Notes: generated by a model from the sequence alone, not told the origin. Shown: positions 28,201-35,344, numbered from the stretch's first letter. The stretch: 51,144 bases of DNA from Alphaproteobacteria bacterium (GCA_030429105.1 JAUIDE010000017.1:1-51144); one strand, 5' to 3'. Program-made: numbers and translations.

Positions 28201-31200
28201 CCACGCGTGCGGGCGTCGCCGCCGCATTGAAGATGATCTCCAGCGGCGCGCCGCCCTGGCCGTCCTGCACGATGGTCCCGATGGCGACGCCGCCGACGCT
28301 CACAGTCGCGCCCGCGACCGTCACGCCGCCGCCCGGAACGATGCCGACGCCGTCCTGCGCCGGGCCGTCGATCAGGCCGAGCTGGTCATCATTCGTGTTC
28401 ACGCCCGGCTGGCGGACGAGGAGCAGCGAGCCGCCGTCGAAATCCGCCGAGTCCGGGTCGATCACGGCCACGGCCCCATTGGACGCGAGGAGCTGGAGCC
28501 CGGCATTGACCGCCGCCTCGTCGAAGACGGAAACCGGCTCGAACCCGGCCACCGCAGGCGCGCCCGCGCTCGCAGCGGGGGCGGGGAGGTCGATCAGCCG
28601 CTGGAAGACGCCGCGCCCGTTCCCGTCGCCCGACGGGCCGGAGGTTTCCGAGGCCCAGATCGCCGCGATGGCGCCGTTCGCCAAGGTCGCCAGCGCGGGC
28701 TGGTTCTGGGTGCTCGAGGTTTCGACGTTGATCAGGAACTCGTCCGACGCCGCCACGCCCGTCGCGTCGAATCGGCGACCGACGACCGCGCCGAAGCTGT
28801 CGAGTGGATTGGAGCCGAAATCCGACCAAGCAACGAGGAAGCCGCCGTCCGGCGTCGCGCTCACAACCGGATCGAACTGTGAGGACGATGTGAACTGGTT
28901 GATCGCAATCTCGCTGCCGACCGCCGCGCCCCCGGCCGTAAAGATCTGGGCAAAGATGCCGATCCCCGAGGCATCCGGCGATTCCCAAACAACGACAAAG
29001 CCGCCGCCAGTGAGCGTTGTTACCTTTGCGTCATTCTGGTTGCCCGTTGTAACGGTGTTGACGCGGAACTCTTCTAGCCCGGCTGACGATCCGTCACGCA
29101 AGCGAAGCGATCCATCGGGTGCCACGCGTTGTGAGAAAACGCCGCTTGCACTCCCGTCGGCACCGCCGTCTTCCCATGTCACGATCACGTCGCCAGACGC
29201 GAGCGTTGTCGCGGCCGGATCAACTTGGTTCCCCGAAGTCGTCGTATTGATCTGGAACTCGCCGCCTCGGGGCGCACCCGAAGCATCAAAAACGCGCCCG
29301 AAGATGCCGCGGGATGAGCCGTCTCCGGCGCCGCCGGAGGTCTCGGAAGACCATATGACGATAAACCCGCCGTCGTTTAGCGGCGCCGCAACTGCTTGAT
29401 CCTGCTGCCCGCTGGTTTCCTCGTTGACTTGGAACGCTGCGCCCGCCCGCGCGCCCCCCGCGTCGTAGATCTGCGCGAAGACGCCAGACGACGAACCGTC
29501 CCGATTGTTTCCGCTTTCCGTCCACGAGATCACGAAACCGCCGCCCGCGAGCCCGGCCGCCGACGGGTCGATCTGCGCGCCAGCCGGTATGTCGTTCACC
29601 CGGAATTCCGGCCCGACCTCCCTGCCCGCCGCGTCAAAGCGCTGGGCATAGATGCCAATATTCCCTGTCGCGTCGTCCTGGAAGGTCGACTCCCAGACGA
29701 CGACATAGCCGCCATCGGCCAGCGGGGCGACTGTCGGCGTATCCTGCGTCGATGTCGTGAAGCTGTTGACCTGCGCCTCCGCGATGTCGCTCTGGGGCGC
29801 CGTCTCGATCAGGTGGAATTGCGTCGGCGCGCTCGTCCCGTCCCCGTCAGAGAGGTCGAGCCGGATGCGGATCGCCTGATCCGGCGCGGCGCTGCGGTAG
29901 CCGAGCGCGCCGAGAAGCGCCTCCACCGCCTCCGCCGTAGCCCCGGCGGACAGCAGAAGCTCGAAGGGGGCGCCCGTCGCGCCGTCGGAGACGATCATTC
30001 CGACCGAGACGCCGTCAACCGTCACGTCCGTTCCCGAAACCTGCACGTCTCCGCCGCCGAGATCGCCAGCAATGAGCCCGAGCGTCTCCGCCGCGCCGCC
30101 GCCGAAGGCGGTGGGCGTGAAGGCGGTTCCGTTGAAGGCGCCGCGCTCCGCGACGGCGAGCGTCAGCCGCCCGCCGGCGAAATCCGCCGAGTCGATGTCC
30201 GCGACGGCCACCGCGCCGTCAAGGTCGAGCCGGGCGAGGCCGGTCGCGAAATCCGCTGGGTCTATCCCGCCTGCCGGCTCGAAGCCCTCGATGACCGGCG
30301 CCGCTCCTGGCGTGAAATCCGCCGCGTCGCCGAAGATGCGCTGGAAGACGCCTGAGCCCGACCCGTCCCCGGCCTCGCCGGACGTGTTCGACCGCCAGAG
30401 GGCGACGAAGCCGCCATCAGGCAGCGGCGCGAGCGCCGGCTGGTCCTGCGTCGACTGAATCTGTTCGTTAAGCCGGAACTCCCCGTCCACCCGAGCGCCC
30501 GAAACGTCGTAGCGCTGCGCGAAGACGCCGGAGCTGTTGCCTGAGCCGTTCCCCTGCCAAGCGATTACGAAGCCGCCATCGGCGAGGGCGATCACCGCCG
30601 GGTCGTCCTGGGTCGAGTTGCGCGTCTCGTTGACCACGAACTCGTCGCCCGCCGGCAGCCCGTCCGCCCCGAAGCGGCGGGCGGCTACGCCGATTCCCGA
30701 CCCGTCCTGCCCGCTCGAGTCGCCCCAGGCGATGACGAAGCCGCCATCGGCGAGGGCTGCGGCCGCAGGCGTATCCTGCGCGGAGAACGTTTCCTGATTG
30801 ACCCGGAACTCGCCCCCGAGCGGCGCGCCCGAAGCGTCAAAGAGGCGAGCCGCGATGTCGGAATCTCCGGTGGCGATGGTGCTAAACACGACGAGAATCC
30901 GCCCGTCCGCCAGCGTCAGGATGACGGAATCGTCCTGCGTGCTCGATGTCTGTTCGTTCGCCCTCAGGTCGCCGCTCGTCGGCGCCCCGGCGCCGTCGAA
31001 GAGGCGGAAGTTGACGCCGGCGCCGGAACCGTCCCCGCCATTGGCGAGGCTGGCGTTCGTCGTTAAGGAGACAGCGAAACCGCCGCCCGGAAGGCCCGTC
31101 ACCGAAGGGTCGAACTGCGCCGAGGTCAGGCCCACATTGACGCCGATCTCCCCCGTCGTCGCCGCGCCGGAAGCGTCGAAGACGCGAGCGAAGACGTTAT

Positions 31201-34200
31201 CATCGCCCGAACTGTTGTTCGACGTCCAGACGACGACGAACCCGCCGCCCTCCAGCGCCGCCACGTCCGCCTCGTCCTGCGCCCGCGCCGTGGTGATGTT
31301 CACCTGCGTCTCAGGCCCCGCCGTGTTCCCCTCGGAATCGTAGCGCTGGAGGAAGACGCCGCTCGAATCGCCGTCCTGCCCGGTCGACTGCCAGACGACG
31401 ACCCAGCCGCCATCTGCGAGAACCGCGACCTTCGGGTTCGTCTGCTCGCCGAAGGTGAACTCGTTGACCTGGCTCTCCCCGCCCACGGGGCCGAAGGCGC
31501 CCGCTTCCGGCTCCTCCTCCACGCGGATGGTGAAGCGGAACGGATCGGCGACCGAGCCGTCCCCGTCCGTCAGGGTGATCGAATAGCTCCGCTCGTCGCG
31601 CGGATTGTCGGACGTATTCGCGTAGGAGAGCGCCCGGATCGTCGCCTCGACTCGGTCGATGGTCGCCGCCGCGTTGAAGTCGACGACGAGCGGCGTGGCC
31701 CCCATGCCGCCCGAGATCGCGCCGATCGCGACGCCGTCAACCGAGACGACGCCGCCGGTGACCGTGACGCGCCCGCCTGAGGCGACGAAGATCACGTCCT
31801 GGTTCGCGCCGTCCGGCGCGTTGAAATCGTCGCCGTTCTCGTCGCGCGCGAAGCGCGTGACGACAAGGCGGCCGCCGTCGAAATCGGCCGAATCCGCGTC
31901 CGTCAGGTTGATCGCGCCCGAGGGGACCAGCGGAGCGCCCGCATTCGCCGCGCCCTCGCCAATGACGATGGTGTCCGGAAGCCCCTCGATCAGCGGCGGC
32001 GCGGAGAGGTCGAAATCCGCCGGATCGCCGAAGATCTGCTGGAAGACGCCCGAACCGGACCCGTCGAGCCCGTTCGCATCGCGCCAGACGACGACATAGC
32101 CGCCGCCGGGCAGGGGGGCTAGGGCGGCGGAGTCCTGCGTGCCGAGGACGCTCGTATTGACGATCCGCGCGCTGTCCACCCGCGTGCCGTCCGCATCGAA
32201 GACCTGCACATGCGCGTCGGAGCCGGAGCCCGGCGCCGGGGTGGACGTGTCCGTCCAGGTGACCGCGAAGCCGCCGCCCGCGAGGCCGATCACGTCCGGC
32301 TCGGTCTGGTTGCCGAGGGTCAGGTCGTTCACCCGGATCTCGCCACCGAGAGGCGCGCCCGCATCGTCGTAGCGCCGGGCGTAAACGCCGCCCGAAGAGC
32401 CGTCCTGCCCCTCCGACCGCCAGGCGACGACGAACCCGCCTCCGTCGAGCGCGGCGATCTTCGCGAAGTCCTGGCCGTTGAGTGTGAACTGGTTGACCCG
32501 CGCCTCCCCGCCGACGGGCAGGCCGTCCGCCCCGAAGAGCCGCAGGAACACGCCGTTGCCGGAACCGTCGCCCGCACTGCCCGAACTCTGCGAGACGAAG
32601 ACGGCGGCGAAGCCGCCATCGCCGAGCGCTGCGAACCGCACCCCGTCCTGCGAGCCGGACGTCTCGACATTGACCTGCACCTCGCCGCCGACGCGAGCGC
32701 CGGCCGCGTTGTAGGCCTGCGCGAAGACGCCGTTGCCGGAGCCGTCTCCGGCTGGGCCCGAGCTTGCCGAGGTCCAGCCGATCACGAAGCCGCCAGTGGA
32801 GAGCGCCGCGACATGAGGCGTATTCTGCGTCGAGGATGTCTGCGTGTTCGCACGCTCTTCCGACGCCACCAGCGCGCCCGAGGCGTCATAGCGGTTGAAG
32901 AACACGCCTTGCCCGCTGCCGTCGAGCGCGGAGGCGTCTGTCCAGACGATCACGAAGCCGCCGTCGGCAAGGCCCGCCGCCTGCGGCTGGAACTGGGCGT
33001 TCTGGTTCGTGATGTTGACCTGGAACTCGCCGCCGACCGCCGCGCCGTTCGCGTCGTAGCGCTGCGCGAAGACGCCCCGGTCATTGTCGCCCGGATTGTC
33101 CTGGTTGGTGGAAGTCCACACGACCACCCATCCGCCGTCGGCCAGCGAGGCGACATGCGGCGTATCCTGCGTCCCTTCGAAGAAGGTGTTGACCTGCCGC
33201 TCGCCGCGCACCGGCCCGTCGGCATCCGGCTCGGCCTCGACCCTGATCGTGATCGCGACGGGGTCGGAGGCGGCGCCGTCTCCGTCCTCCAGCAGGAGCG
33301 AGACGGTCGTCTCCGGCCGCGGATCGTCCGAGAGGTTGCGATAGGTCAGGTGCTCGACCAGCACCTCCACCGTCGCGGGGGTCGCCCCTGCGGTCAGGGC
33401 GAGGATGAGCGGCGCGCCGGCCTGCCCGTCCGAAGTCAGCGTCCCGACCAGAACGCCGTCGACGAGGACATCCGCGCCGGAGATCAAGACGCGCCCGCCC
33501 GTCTCGAACGAGAAGGAATCCTGCCCGTCTGCATCTTCAGCCGGGAAATCGTCCTCCGCGACGCTCTGCGACAGGCGGGAGATTATCAGCCGGCCGCCGG
33601 CGAAATCCGCCGAATCGGCGTCGGAGACGGCCGCCGCGCCTTCGATGTCCAGCCGTTGCGCGCCCGCCTCGAAGGCGTTCTCCGCGAACACGCGCAGCGT
33701 CGAGACAGCCTCGACCTCCGGGGAGGCGGAGGGCGCTACGAACGTTTCCGGGTCGCCGAAGAGCCGCTGGAAGACGCCGTCGCCCGAACCGTCGCCCGCC
33801 GTTCCGGAGGTGACGGAGGTCCATGTCGCGACGATTTCCCCGGTCGGCAGCACGGCGACGGCTGGCTGGTTCTGGGTGGAGGAGATTTCCTGGTTCACGA
33901 TGAACTCGTCGCCCGCCGGGGCGCCCGAGGACTCGAACCGGCGGCCGATCACGCCAATGCCCGAGCCGTCGCCGGCGCCGGCCGACGTAGAGGATTGCCA
34001 GAGGACGACGAAGCCGCCGCCGGGGAAAGTGGCGATTACCGGCGATTCCTGGATGGACGAAGTCTCCTGATTGACGAGGAACGGCCCGGAGACGGACGTC
34101 CCGTCCCCTTCGAATATCTGTGCGCGGATGCCGGTGTCGCTGTTGTCCCCCGGAGCGGAGAACTGGTCCCACACCACCGCGAACCGCCCGCCCTCGAGGC

Positions 34201-34912
34201 CGACGACGGAGGGGTCGCCCCGGCCGCTGGATGTTCCGAGCGTGATGGCGCCCCCGACCGCCACGCCCGCCGCGTCGTAGACCTGCGCCGCGGCGAAGCC
34301 GCTCGAATTGGTGAAGGCGGCGACGAAGCCGCCCGCCGACAGCCCGTTAACCCCCGCCGAGGGATCGATCATCGCCACGCCGGGACGACTCGCATTCGTC
34401 GCGACCGTGAACTCGCCGCCCGCCGGCGCGCCCGCCCCATCGAACATCTGCCCGCGGACCGAGCCGACTCCGGCGTCCCGCCAGAGAATGACATGTCCGC
34501 CGCCCGGCAAGGTGGAGACCGCCGGATCGCCCTGCGTGCTGAACACGGTCGTGTTGACCGGCGTTTCGCCGCTGACCGCTATACCCGCCGCGTCAAAGCG
34601 CTGCGAGACGATGCCCACGCCCGAGGAATCCTGCCCCTCCCAGACGATGACGAACCCGCCATCCACCGTCGCCGCCACGTCCGGCTTGCCCTGCGCGCCC
34701 TGTCGCGTCTCGTTGACCGGGAGAACCGGGCCCAGCCGTTCCCCCTGCGCCGAATAGAGCTGCGCGAAGACGCCCGTGCCGGAGCCGTCCTGATTCTGGG
34801 ATTGCCAGACGATCACGTATCGCCCGTCCGTCAGGACGGCGACTCTCGGATCGTTCTGTGCGCCGGTTGCAAAGACGTTGACTGAAGCTTCTGGAATCAG
34901 AGGAATGTTCAT
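16292..34912 (-). CDS. Giant 6206-residue RTX-type extracellular repeat protein
   Basis: One uninterrupted frame of 6206 residues. The ATG at 34912 (MNIPLIPEASVNVFATGAQN) has AGGGG eight bases upstream. Residues 1 to about 3840 alternate seven blocks of short repeats (VN-x-T-x-x-Q, VA-L-DGG-V-W, GV-AQR-DA-G; about 57 residues each) with six cadherin/Calx-like domains marked by DSADFAGG. Then come a cadherin-like domain starting NEAPTISPVSAEGNEDEP, a PKD-like domain (VDFGDGSAPVVF to VTVTVDD), and 17 Ig/VCBS-like repeats of the NDAPVAVDDAFTTDEDT type up to about residue 5960. A C-terminal RTX part follows, with GGAGRDVYVGGAGADTFVLG and GQGGADRFVIGD calcium-binding nonapeptides. There is no N-terminal signal peptide. 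The tail FDMLLTA fits a type I secretion signal, so export through an ABC/TolC system is expected, but no such genes are in the window. The likely role is adhesin or surface matrix protein; an enzymatic domain was not seen. Confidence 0.9.
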   Translation of the reverse strand: MNIPLIPEASVNVFATGAQNDPRVAVLTDGRYVIVWQSQNQDGSGTGVFAQLYSAQGERLGPVLPVNETRQGAQGKPDVAATVDGGFVIVWEGQDSSGVGIVSQRFDAAGIAVSGETPVNTTVFSTQGDPAVSTLPGGGHVILWRDAGVGSVRGQMFDGAGAPAGGEFTVATNASRPGVAMIDPSAGVNGLSAGGFVAAFTNSSGFAAAQVYDAAGVAVGGAITLGTSSGRGDPSVVGLEGGRFAVVWDQFSAPGDNSDTGIRAQIFEGDGTSVSGPFLVNQETSSIQESPVIATFPGGGFVVLWQSSTSAGAGDGSGIGVIGRRFESSGAPAGDEFIVNQEISSTQNQPAVAVLPTGEIVATWTSVTSGTAGDGSGDGVFQRLFGDPETFVAPSASPEVEAVSTLRVFAENAFEAGAQRLDIEGAAAVSDADSADFAGGRLIISRLSQSVAEDDFPAEDADGQDSFSFETGGRVLISGADVLVDGVLVGTLTSDGQAGAPLILALTAGATPATVEVLVEHLTYRNLSDDPRPETTVSLLLEDGDGAASDPVAITIRVEAEPDADGPVRGERQVNTFFEGTQDTPHVASLADGGWVVVWTSTNQDNPGDNDRGVFAQRYDANGAAVGGEFQVNITNQNAQFQPQAAGLADGGFVIVWTDASALDGSGQGVFFNRYDASGALVASEERANTQTSSTQNTPHVAALSTGGFVIGWTSASSGPAGDGSGNGVFAQAYNAAGARVGGEVQVNVETSGSQDGVRFAALGDGGFAAVFVSQSSGSAGDGSGNGVFLRLFGADGLPVGGEARVNQFTLNGQDFAKIAALDGGGFVVAWRSEGQDGSSGGVYARRYDDAGAPLGGEIRVNDLTLGNQTEPDVIGLAGGGFAVTWTDTSTPAPGSGSDAHVQVFDADGTRVDSARIVNTSVLGTQDSAALAPLPGGGYVVVWRDANGLDGSGSGVFQQIFGDPADFDLSAPPLIEGLPDTIVIGEGAANAGAPLVPSGAINLTDADSADFDGGRLVVTRFARDENGDDFNAPDGANQDVIFVASGGRVTVTGGVVSVDGVAIGAISGGMGATPLVVDFNAAATIDRVEATIRALSYANTSDNPRDERSYSITLTDGDGSVADPFRFTIRVEEEPEAGAFGPVGGESQVNEFTFGEQTNPKVAVLADGGWVVVWQSTGQDGDSSGVFLQRYDSEGNTAGPETQVNITTARAQDEADVAALEGGGFVVVWTSNNSSGDDNVFARVFDASGAATTGEIGVNVGLTSAQFDPSVTGLPGGGFAVSLTTNASLANGGDGSGAGVNFRLFDGAGAPTSGDLRANEQTSSTQDDSVILTLADGRILVVFSTIATGDSDIAARLFDASGAPLGGEFRVNQETFSAQDTPAAAALADGGFVIAWGDSSGQDGSGIGVAARRFGADGLPAGDEFVVNETRNSTQDDPAVIALADGGFVIAWQGNGSGNSSGVFAQRYDVSGARVDGEFRLNEQIQSTQDQPALAPLPDGGFVALWRSNTSGEAGDGSGSGVFQRIFGDAADFTPGAAPVIEGFEPAGGIDPADFATGLARLDLDGAVAVADIDSADFAGGRLTLAVAERGAFNGTAFTPTAFGGGAAETLGLIAGDLGGGDVQVSGTDVTVDGVSVGMIVSDGATGAPFELLLSAGATAEAVEALLGALGYRSAAPDQAIRIRLDLSDGDGTSAPTQFHLIETAPQSDIAEAQVNSFTTSTQDTPTVAPLADGGYVVVWESTFQDDATGNIGIYAQRFDAAGREVGPEFRVNDIPAGAQIDPSAAGLAGGGFVISWTESGNNRDGSSSGVFAQIYDAGGARAGAAFQVNEETSGQQDQAVAAPLNDGGFIVIWSSETSGGAGDGSSRGIFGRVFDASGAPRGGEFQINTTTSGNQVDPAATTLASGDVIVTWEDGGADGSASGVFSQRVAPDGSLRLRDGSSAGLEEFRVNTVTTGNQNDAKVTTLTGGGFVVVWESPDASGIGIFAQIFTAGGAAVGSEIAINQFTSSSQFDPVVSATPDGGFLVAWSDFGSNPLDSFGAVVGRRFDATGVAASDEFLINVETSSTQNQPALATLANGAIAAIWASETSGPSGDGNGRGVFQRLIDLPAPAASAGAPAVAGFEPVSVFDEAAVNAGLQLLASNGAVAVIDPDSADFDGGSLLLVRQPGVNTNDDQLGLIDGPAQDGVGIVPGGGVTVAGATVSVGGVAIGTIVQDGQGGAPLEIIFNAAATPARVEALVARLGYSNASDAPDASRDFALQITDGDGGSTGTVPIRVEVAPETDLTVAAGAETIVNSFTEGTQTAPAMATLFDAAGNVAGHVVVWTSQDQDQNDQSSARGIFAQTYGLDGAPTSGEILVNVHRPGEQFDPVVTGLAAGGFVVAWSDNTGANPAGDAAGENGSGIYGRIFANDGVALSGDILLNDEPAGTQSQPALAALAGGGFVAGWTEASTRTSFQNDVFYRLFDGAGAPQGASALASTEVASTQSQIEFAMLADGGFVAVWESTNQDSPGDFNTGVFAQRFDVTGVKVGAEFQVNTTVAAGQFAPVAAGLADGGFVIAWTDSSGLDGSGQGVFQQRYDAAGAPVGGEERVSQTISGTQSEPAIVALESGGWVVGYFNGSFPFAQVFGADGGRIDDEFRLPASTQFGVSGVSLAALAGDDFAATWVGFNNQDGNGQGVIQRVYSATAPSADPEIAGLPETISVDEAAVNAGPVLLFPAVAFGDADSASLAGGEIRLTVLATPETGPNFPAPDGSGQDGFTLLPGGGVTVSGTTVSVGGVAVGEIDAEIATAGATFTVRFNANATPAAVEAVVERLAYSNASDDPAPTRLVSFEATDGAGGSLRQLIEIEIAPETDGREALGDERQVNSFTTGEQGEPSVAALADGGHVVVWTSTNQDATGDNDRGVFGQRFDASGAPVGGEFLVNVTTTSAQFDAKVAGLANGGFVVVWEDFSQQVQSNAFPAAVARIYGADGSPASGEINVTPAGAFNAGNPAVAAAGTGFIVASQSNSGAISVQRYNESGGAQGLPIEILLPPNGFSQLFDPAVAVREDGRFAVVYTATNLDNPGDFDQGVFIQAYAADGSAIGVPQVVNDVVRLSQGAPSIAATTEGYVVAFASDIGDGNSTGVIGQRFDANGGFVGENFLVNELTQSTQNDPVAIGLPGGGFAIAYTDFASVGAGAGDGSGEIRVQQYAADGSRIDDAIRANLETQSGQTRPDLAALSNGAIVAVWRSETSGDAGDGSGGGVFSRIIGDPADFPVDGAPVLDGVNAEVVYAENTVNGVPQLIDANGAAAVSDPDSADFAGGSILVSNIIASAPLIDQINPPDDLTQDVLGLRQGPRLSILGDEVRVDGVLVATIGDDGQAGRPFRLDLTAAADAEIVEFLVENLTYRNLSDDPLPERLLRIQVTDGDGGASEPALVRIRIDAEPDGATPLGGERQVSTFESGAQNDSATATLADGGFIIVWRSEAQDGSQGGVFAQRFDALGNPTARDGTPLASGVTDEFRINATTAGNQANPDVAALGDGFVVTFEGPDASGTGVYARRFGADGQPLDVADIALNALTSSTQSQPQIVALENGFVAVWRAETSAGSGDGSSGGVAARLYDAAGAPLGAEFVVNTETLFDQSEPSVTRLGDGGFFVSWNSQSNGAATDPTADGSGYGIFGQRFDATGAPSGGEIQLNFVTTQNQAFPEIATLANGDLIVVWTDDRLDGSGLGVFARIFGPDGSARGDQFRVNDERISTQDQPDVAALDTGGFVIVWTDRFGAIDGSSGAVVAQQYAADGSRLDGQFVVNTETSGTQDQPAVTGLPGGGFVVSWTSQTSGTAGDGSSDGVFYRVFGNEAPTISPVSAEGNEDEPIVLGADVFDAGFVDPDGQALQFVRIETLPTQGALTLAGSPVVPGLEISRAQLLNGDLVYLGGQDFFGTDDFLWTGSDGLSFSPDVVVANIIVAPVNDAPALEAGGDADALEGGLFTRQLAIGDPDPDVRTITVDFGDGSAPVVFNSAQPNPTINHVYGPQGLFTVTVTVDDNSGAANAVEVDTFEVTVLNAPPIADPDSFTVSEDAASFANNVITPTSQVADRDPGGDPLTVVAVNGVDANVGQRIALPSGAFVTLNADGSFVYEPNGAFESLADFQNGTDSFTYAIADDEGLRDTATVFLTIDGQNDAPVAADDSFTSSDDSPISGNVLANDVDVDAQNTLTVVELNGSDADVGQQVTLASGALLTLNADGTFDYDPNGSFPDGGEENFAYRISDGRGGFDEAAVTIVNEIGNRAPVAADDAVTTDEETTLAGNVLVDNGNGPDTDPDSDPLTVTQVNSAAASVGQTITLASGATLRLNADGSFDYDPNGAFEALGVGASALDGFTYTISDGNGGSDEGAVSVTVTGVNDDPDAGFVTVDVSEDGPAVSGGAGAALAGSTDVDAGDVLRVTEVNGSTLAVGASLLLPSGARLTLNADGSFDYDPNGAFESLRANDTGFDDVAFTVGDGQGGSDIGTLRFVIDGANDAPEAQDDAFSVTQNGTLSGDVRADNGAGADFDVDSGETAALVISAVNGAAADVGRSVTLASGATLTLNASGTFAYDPNGAFDALGEGEAGTDSFTYSIRDPQGAEDVATVTISVAGANDAPDAVDDLFATDEDNAVSGDVLDNDQDPDGDALTVTAVNGAAGAVGQSITLASGARLTLTADGTFAYDPNGAFEALAAGASATESFAYTVSDPGGLTDAATATVTIAGVNDAPDARNDVIAALEDSPVSDNVLANNGFGADADVDTGDVISVVAVNGVAANVGARLDLAGGGAVTVGADGALIFDPDRDFEFLGAGETRDVSFAYTIADLSGATDTATVTVRVAGANDAPAAADDAFTIPVNAPLSGNVLADNGAGPDTDPDANDILTVVAINGDPAGLGTPVTLASGAVVTLLADGSFSYDASGAGLVIGGADTVEDGFTYTLSDGTVSDVGAVTITLTAPADGNPPVAVDDAFTTDEDNTLFDDLLANDSDLDLDTLTVTAVNGSALAGTVTLASGALLTVNANGTFAYDPNGAFEALGVGAEATDGFSYTITDGSGFDTASVTITIEGVNDAPLAADDSFTTDEDTPLSGAVLGNDSDVDEGDVLRVTAVNSDPLTGAAILLDSGALLTMNQDGTFSYDPNGSYERLGVGAVAMEDFSYTVEDGNGGVAEAQIFFTITGVNDAPEANDLSFTANEDSVLSELIVALAINGDDVDEGDVVTVAAINGEALVGPILLASGALLTVNPDGTFAFDPNGAYDFLAVGETATDTVLYSISDEFAGTDSAEITLTITGVNDAPDAVDDAVVTDEDSAAGGLLLENDDDVDDSDVIFVSAVNGVALSGTITLASGALLDVTETGSFTYDPNGAFETLASGEVATDGFEYTISDGNGGFDTASVTITIEGVNDAPVAVDDLVTTIKDNTVTGSALANDFDVDAGDILRVVAIEGAPLSGPILLPSGALLTMNEDGTFIYDPNGAFDFLGAGETATDEVTYTVDDGNGGVAEAQIVVTVAGANSPPTGGNASFTTDEETDLAGDLIAASGATDPDTGDTLRLTAINGQALLGGQLTLTFGSGAELTVLDDGSFSFKVAGNYDFLAEGVVADESFSVTIADAAGASFTASATIAISGLNDAPVAVDDAFSTDEDSAFTTGDVLANDFDPDNGDPFEIVGVDMSGTLGLVSDNGDGTFFYDPNGAFEALTAGETATDSFSYTIRDGSGAESTAEVEITITGLNDAPAGGNASFTTDEETDLAGDLIAASGAADPDNGDTLRLTAINGQALLGGQLTLTFGSGAELTVLEDGSFSFTVAGNYDFLAEGVVADEAFSFTVADAAGASFTASTTIAISGLNDAPVAVDDAFSTDEDTAFTTGNVLANDFDPDNGDPFEIVGVDMSGTLGLVSDNGDGTFFYDPNGAFEALAAGQTATDSFFYTIRDGSGAESTAEVEITITGVGDGDDRPVIVGGPGGDRLVAPAGGAIIDGGAGRDVYVGGAGADTFVLGDGEGDQIRRFDAAKDKLDVSAWGVQSFEELTIFDRINEAQGATLITILDAASGNLSFHYERGDRLSAADFTADNFIFAPARSLTVTGTEPFGTEMIYGRSGDDVIVNDGGLNILFGQGGADRFVIGDGAGGVIADFAPGEDVIDISAWGVGGFDDLDISEAGGLIEVRGEAGEIVRLRPFEGLSAADLTEDQFVFDMLLTA
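17030..22790 (-). repeat. Tandem array of 17 Ig/VCBS-like cadherin repeats
   Basis: Seventeen units of roughly 100-120 residues run in tandem in the C-terminal third of the giant protein. Each starts with an N[DASR]xP phrase (mostly NDAPVAxDD) and carries a DED/DEE calcium-like motif, LxxNDxDxD, LTLNADGTFDYDPNGAFE and a closing VTVTIxGxNDAP. The first begins near 22780 and the last ends near 17035. Such repeats form extended rods that hold adhesins away from the cell. Confidence 0.85.
17049..18356 (-). repeat. Near-identical 654-bp tandem duplication (two copies)
   Basis: The stretches 17049-17702 and 17703-18356 are almost the same base for base. For example GTGATCGTGATCTCGACCTC occurs at 17049 and again at 17703, an offset of 654 bases or 218 codons. 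Each copy encodes two Ig-like units, one of the DAFSTDEDxAFTT type and one of the NASFTTDEETDLAGD type. The few differences indicate a recent in-frame duplication or gene conversion within the giant gene. Confidence 0.88.
23395..34885 (-). repeat. Seven-fold super-repeat of about 1.7 kb, each with seven short repeats
   Basis: Within the giant gene the block starts (VN-x-F-x-x-G-x-Q) fall near 34880, 33190, 31465, 29772, 28028, 26312 and 24590, a spacing of about 1.69-1.74 kb. I count seven short repeats in every block. Some, such as the fourth and fifth of block 1, the last of block 5 and the third and fourth of block 6, are degenerate. Each block closes with a GVFQR-FGDPADF-like phrase, except that blocks 4, 5 and 7 vary it. 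Blocks 1 to 6 are followed by the DSADF-containing domain (near 33600, 31885, 30182, 28440, 26720 and 25006). Seven repeats per block suggest a seven-bladed beta-propeller (inference). Confidence 0.8.
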
Positions 34913-35344
34913 GTCAGGCCCCTGTGAGATGCAAACGTCGATTAGCTGAATCGTATCCTTCGTTAATGTAACTTAAATCACAGTCTCCATCGCGGGCGGA
35001 GAGAAATCTGCATCGCAGGGCAAGCGCCGCGGGGAGGGCTGTCGGGCGGGAGCTGGCGGTGCGGTCGAGGGGCTATTGTGGCGTTCATTCGCTAGGCTTT
35101 GGGCGGATGCGACGGTCGGGCGCGTCGATACGGACAAGGCTGCAATCGGGTCTCACCCACACCCTCAGGCAGGCGAACGGCATGCGCCGTCTCCCTCCCG
35201 CGCCGCGCCTGAGCGCGTGACTCCAAGGCCTGTCTTACAATAGACTGGGCCTCACACGGGAGAGGCGAGGCTGTAAGTCGCCCCTCTCGCAAGGTTCGTG
35301 GGCTCCTGCGACGTTCGCGGGACTGTTGTTTTCGGGGGGGCGCA
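34913..35344. other. Divergent intergenic region upstream of the giant gene and the glycosyltransferase operon
   Basis: These 432 bases separate two divergent transcription units and must contain both promoters. Positions 34940-34980 are distinctly AT-rich for this genome (TTCGTTAATGTAACTTAAAT) and are the best place for the giant gene's promoter. I could not fix convincing -35/-10 boxes. The remainder is GC-rich with no believable gene or RNA. A G-run just before 35345 may act as the ribosome site for the glycosyltransferase. Confidence 0.5.

Noticed and set aside
17030-34885. CRISPR array or mobile-element repeats because of the dense periodicity
   Set aside because: All repeats are in frame, protein-coding and far longer than CRISPR units, and no inverted ends or transposase are present.
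35092-35344. A tRNA or small RNA upstream of the glycosyltransferase operon
   Set aside because: No cloverleaf, CCA end or strong hairpin with a T-run could be found by eye.
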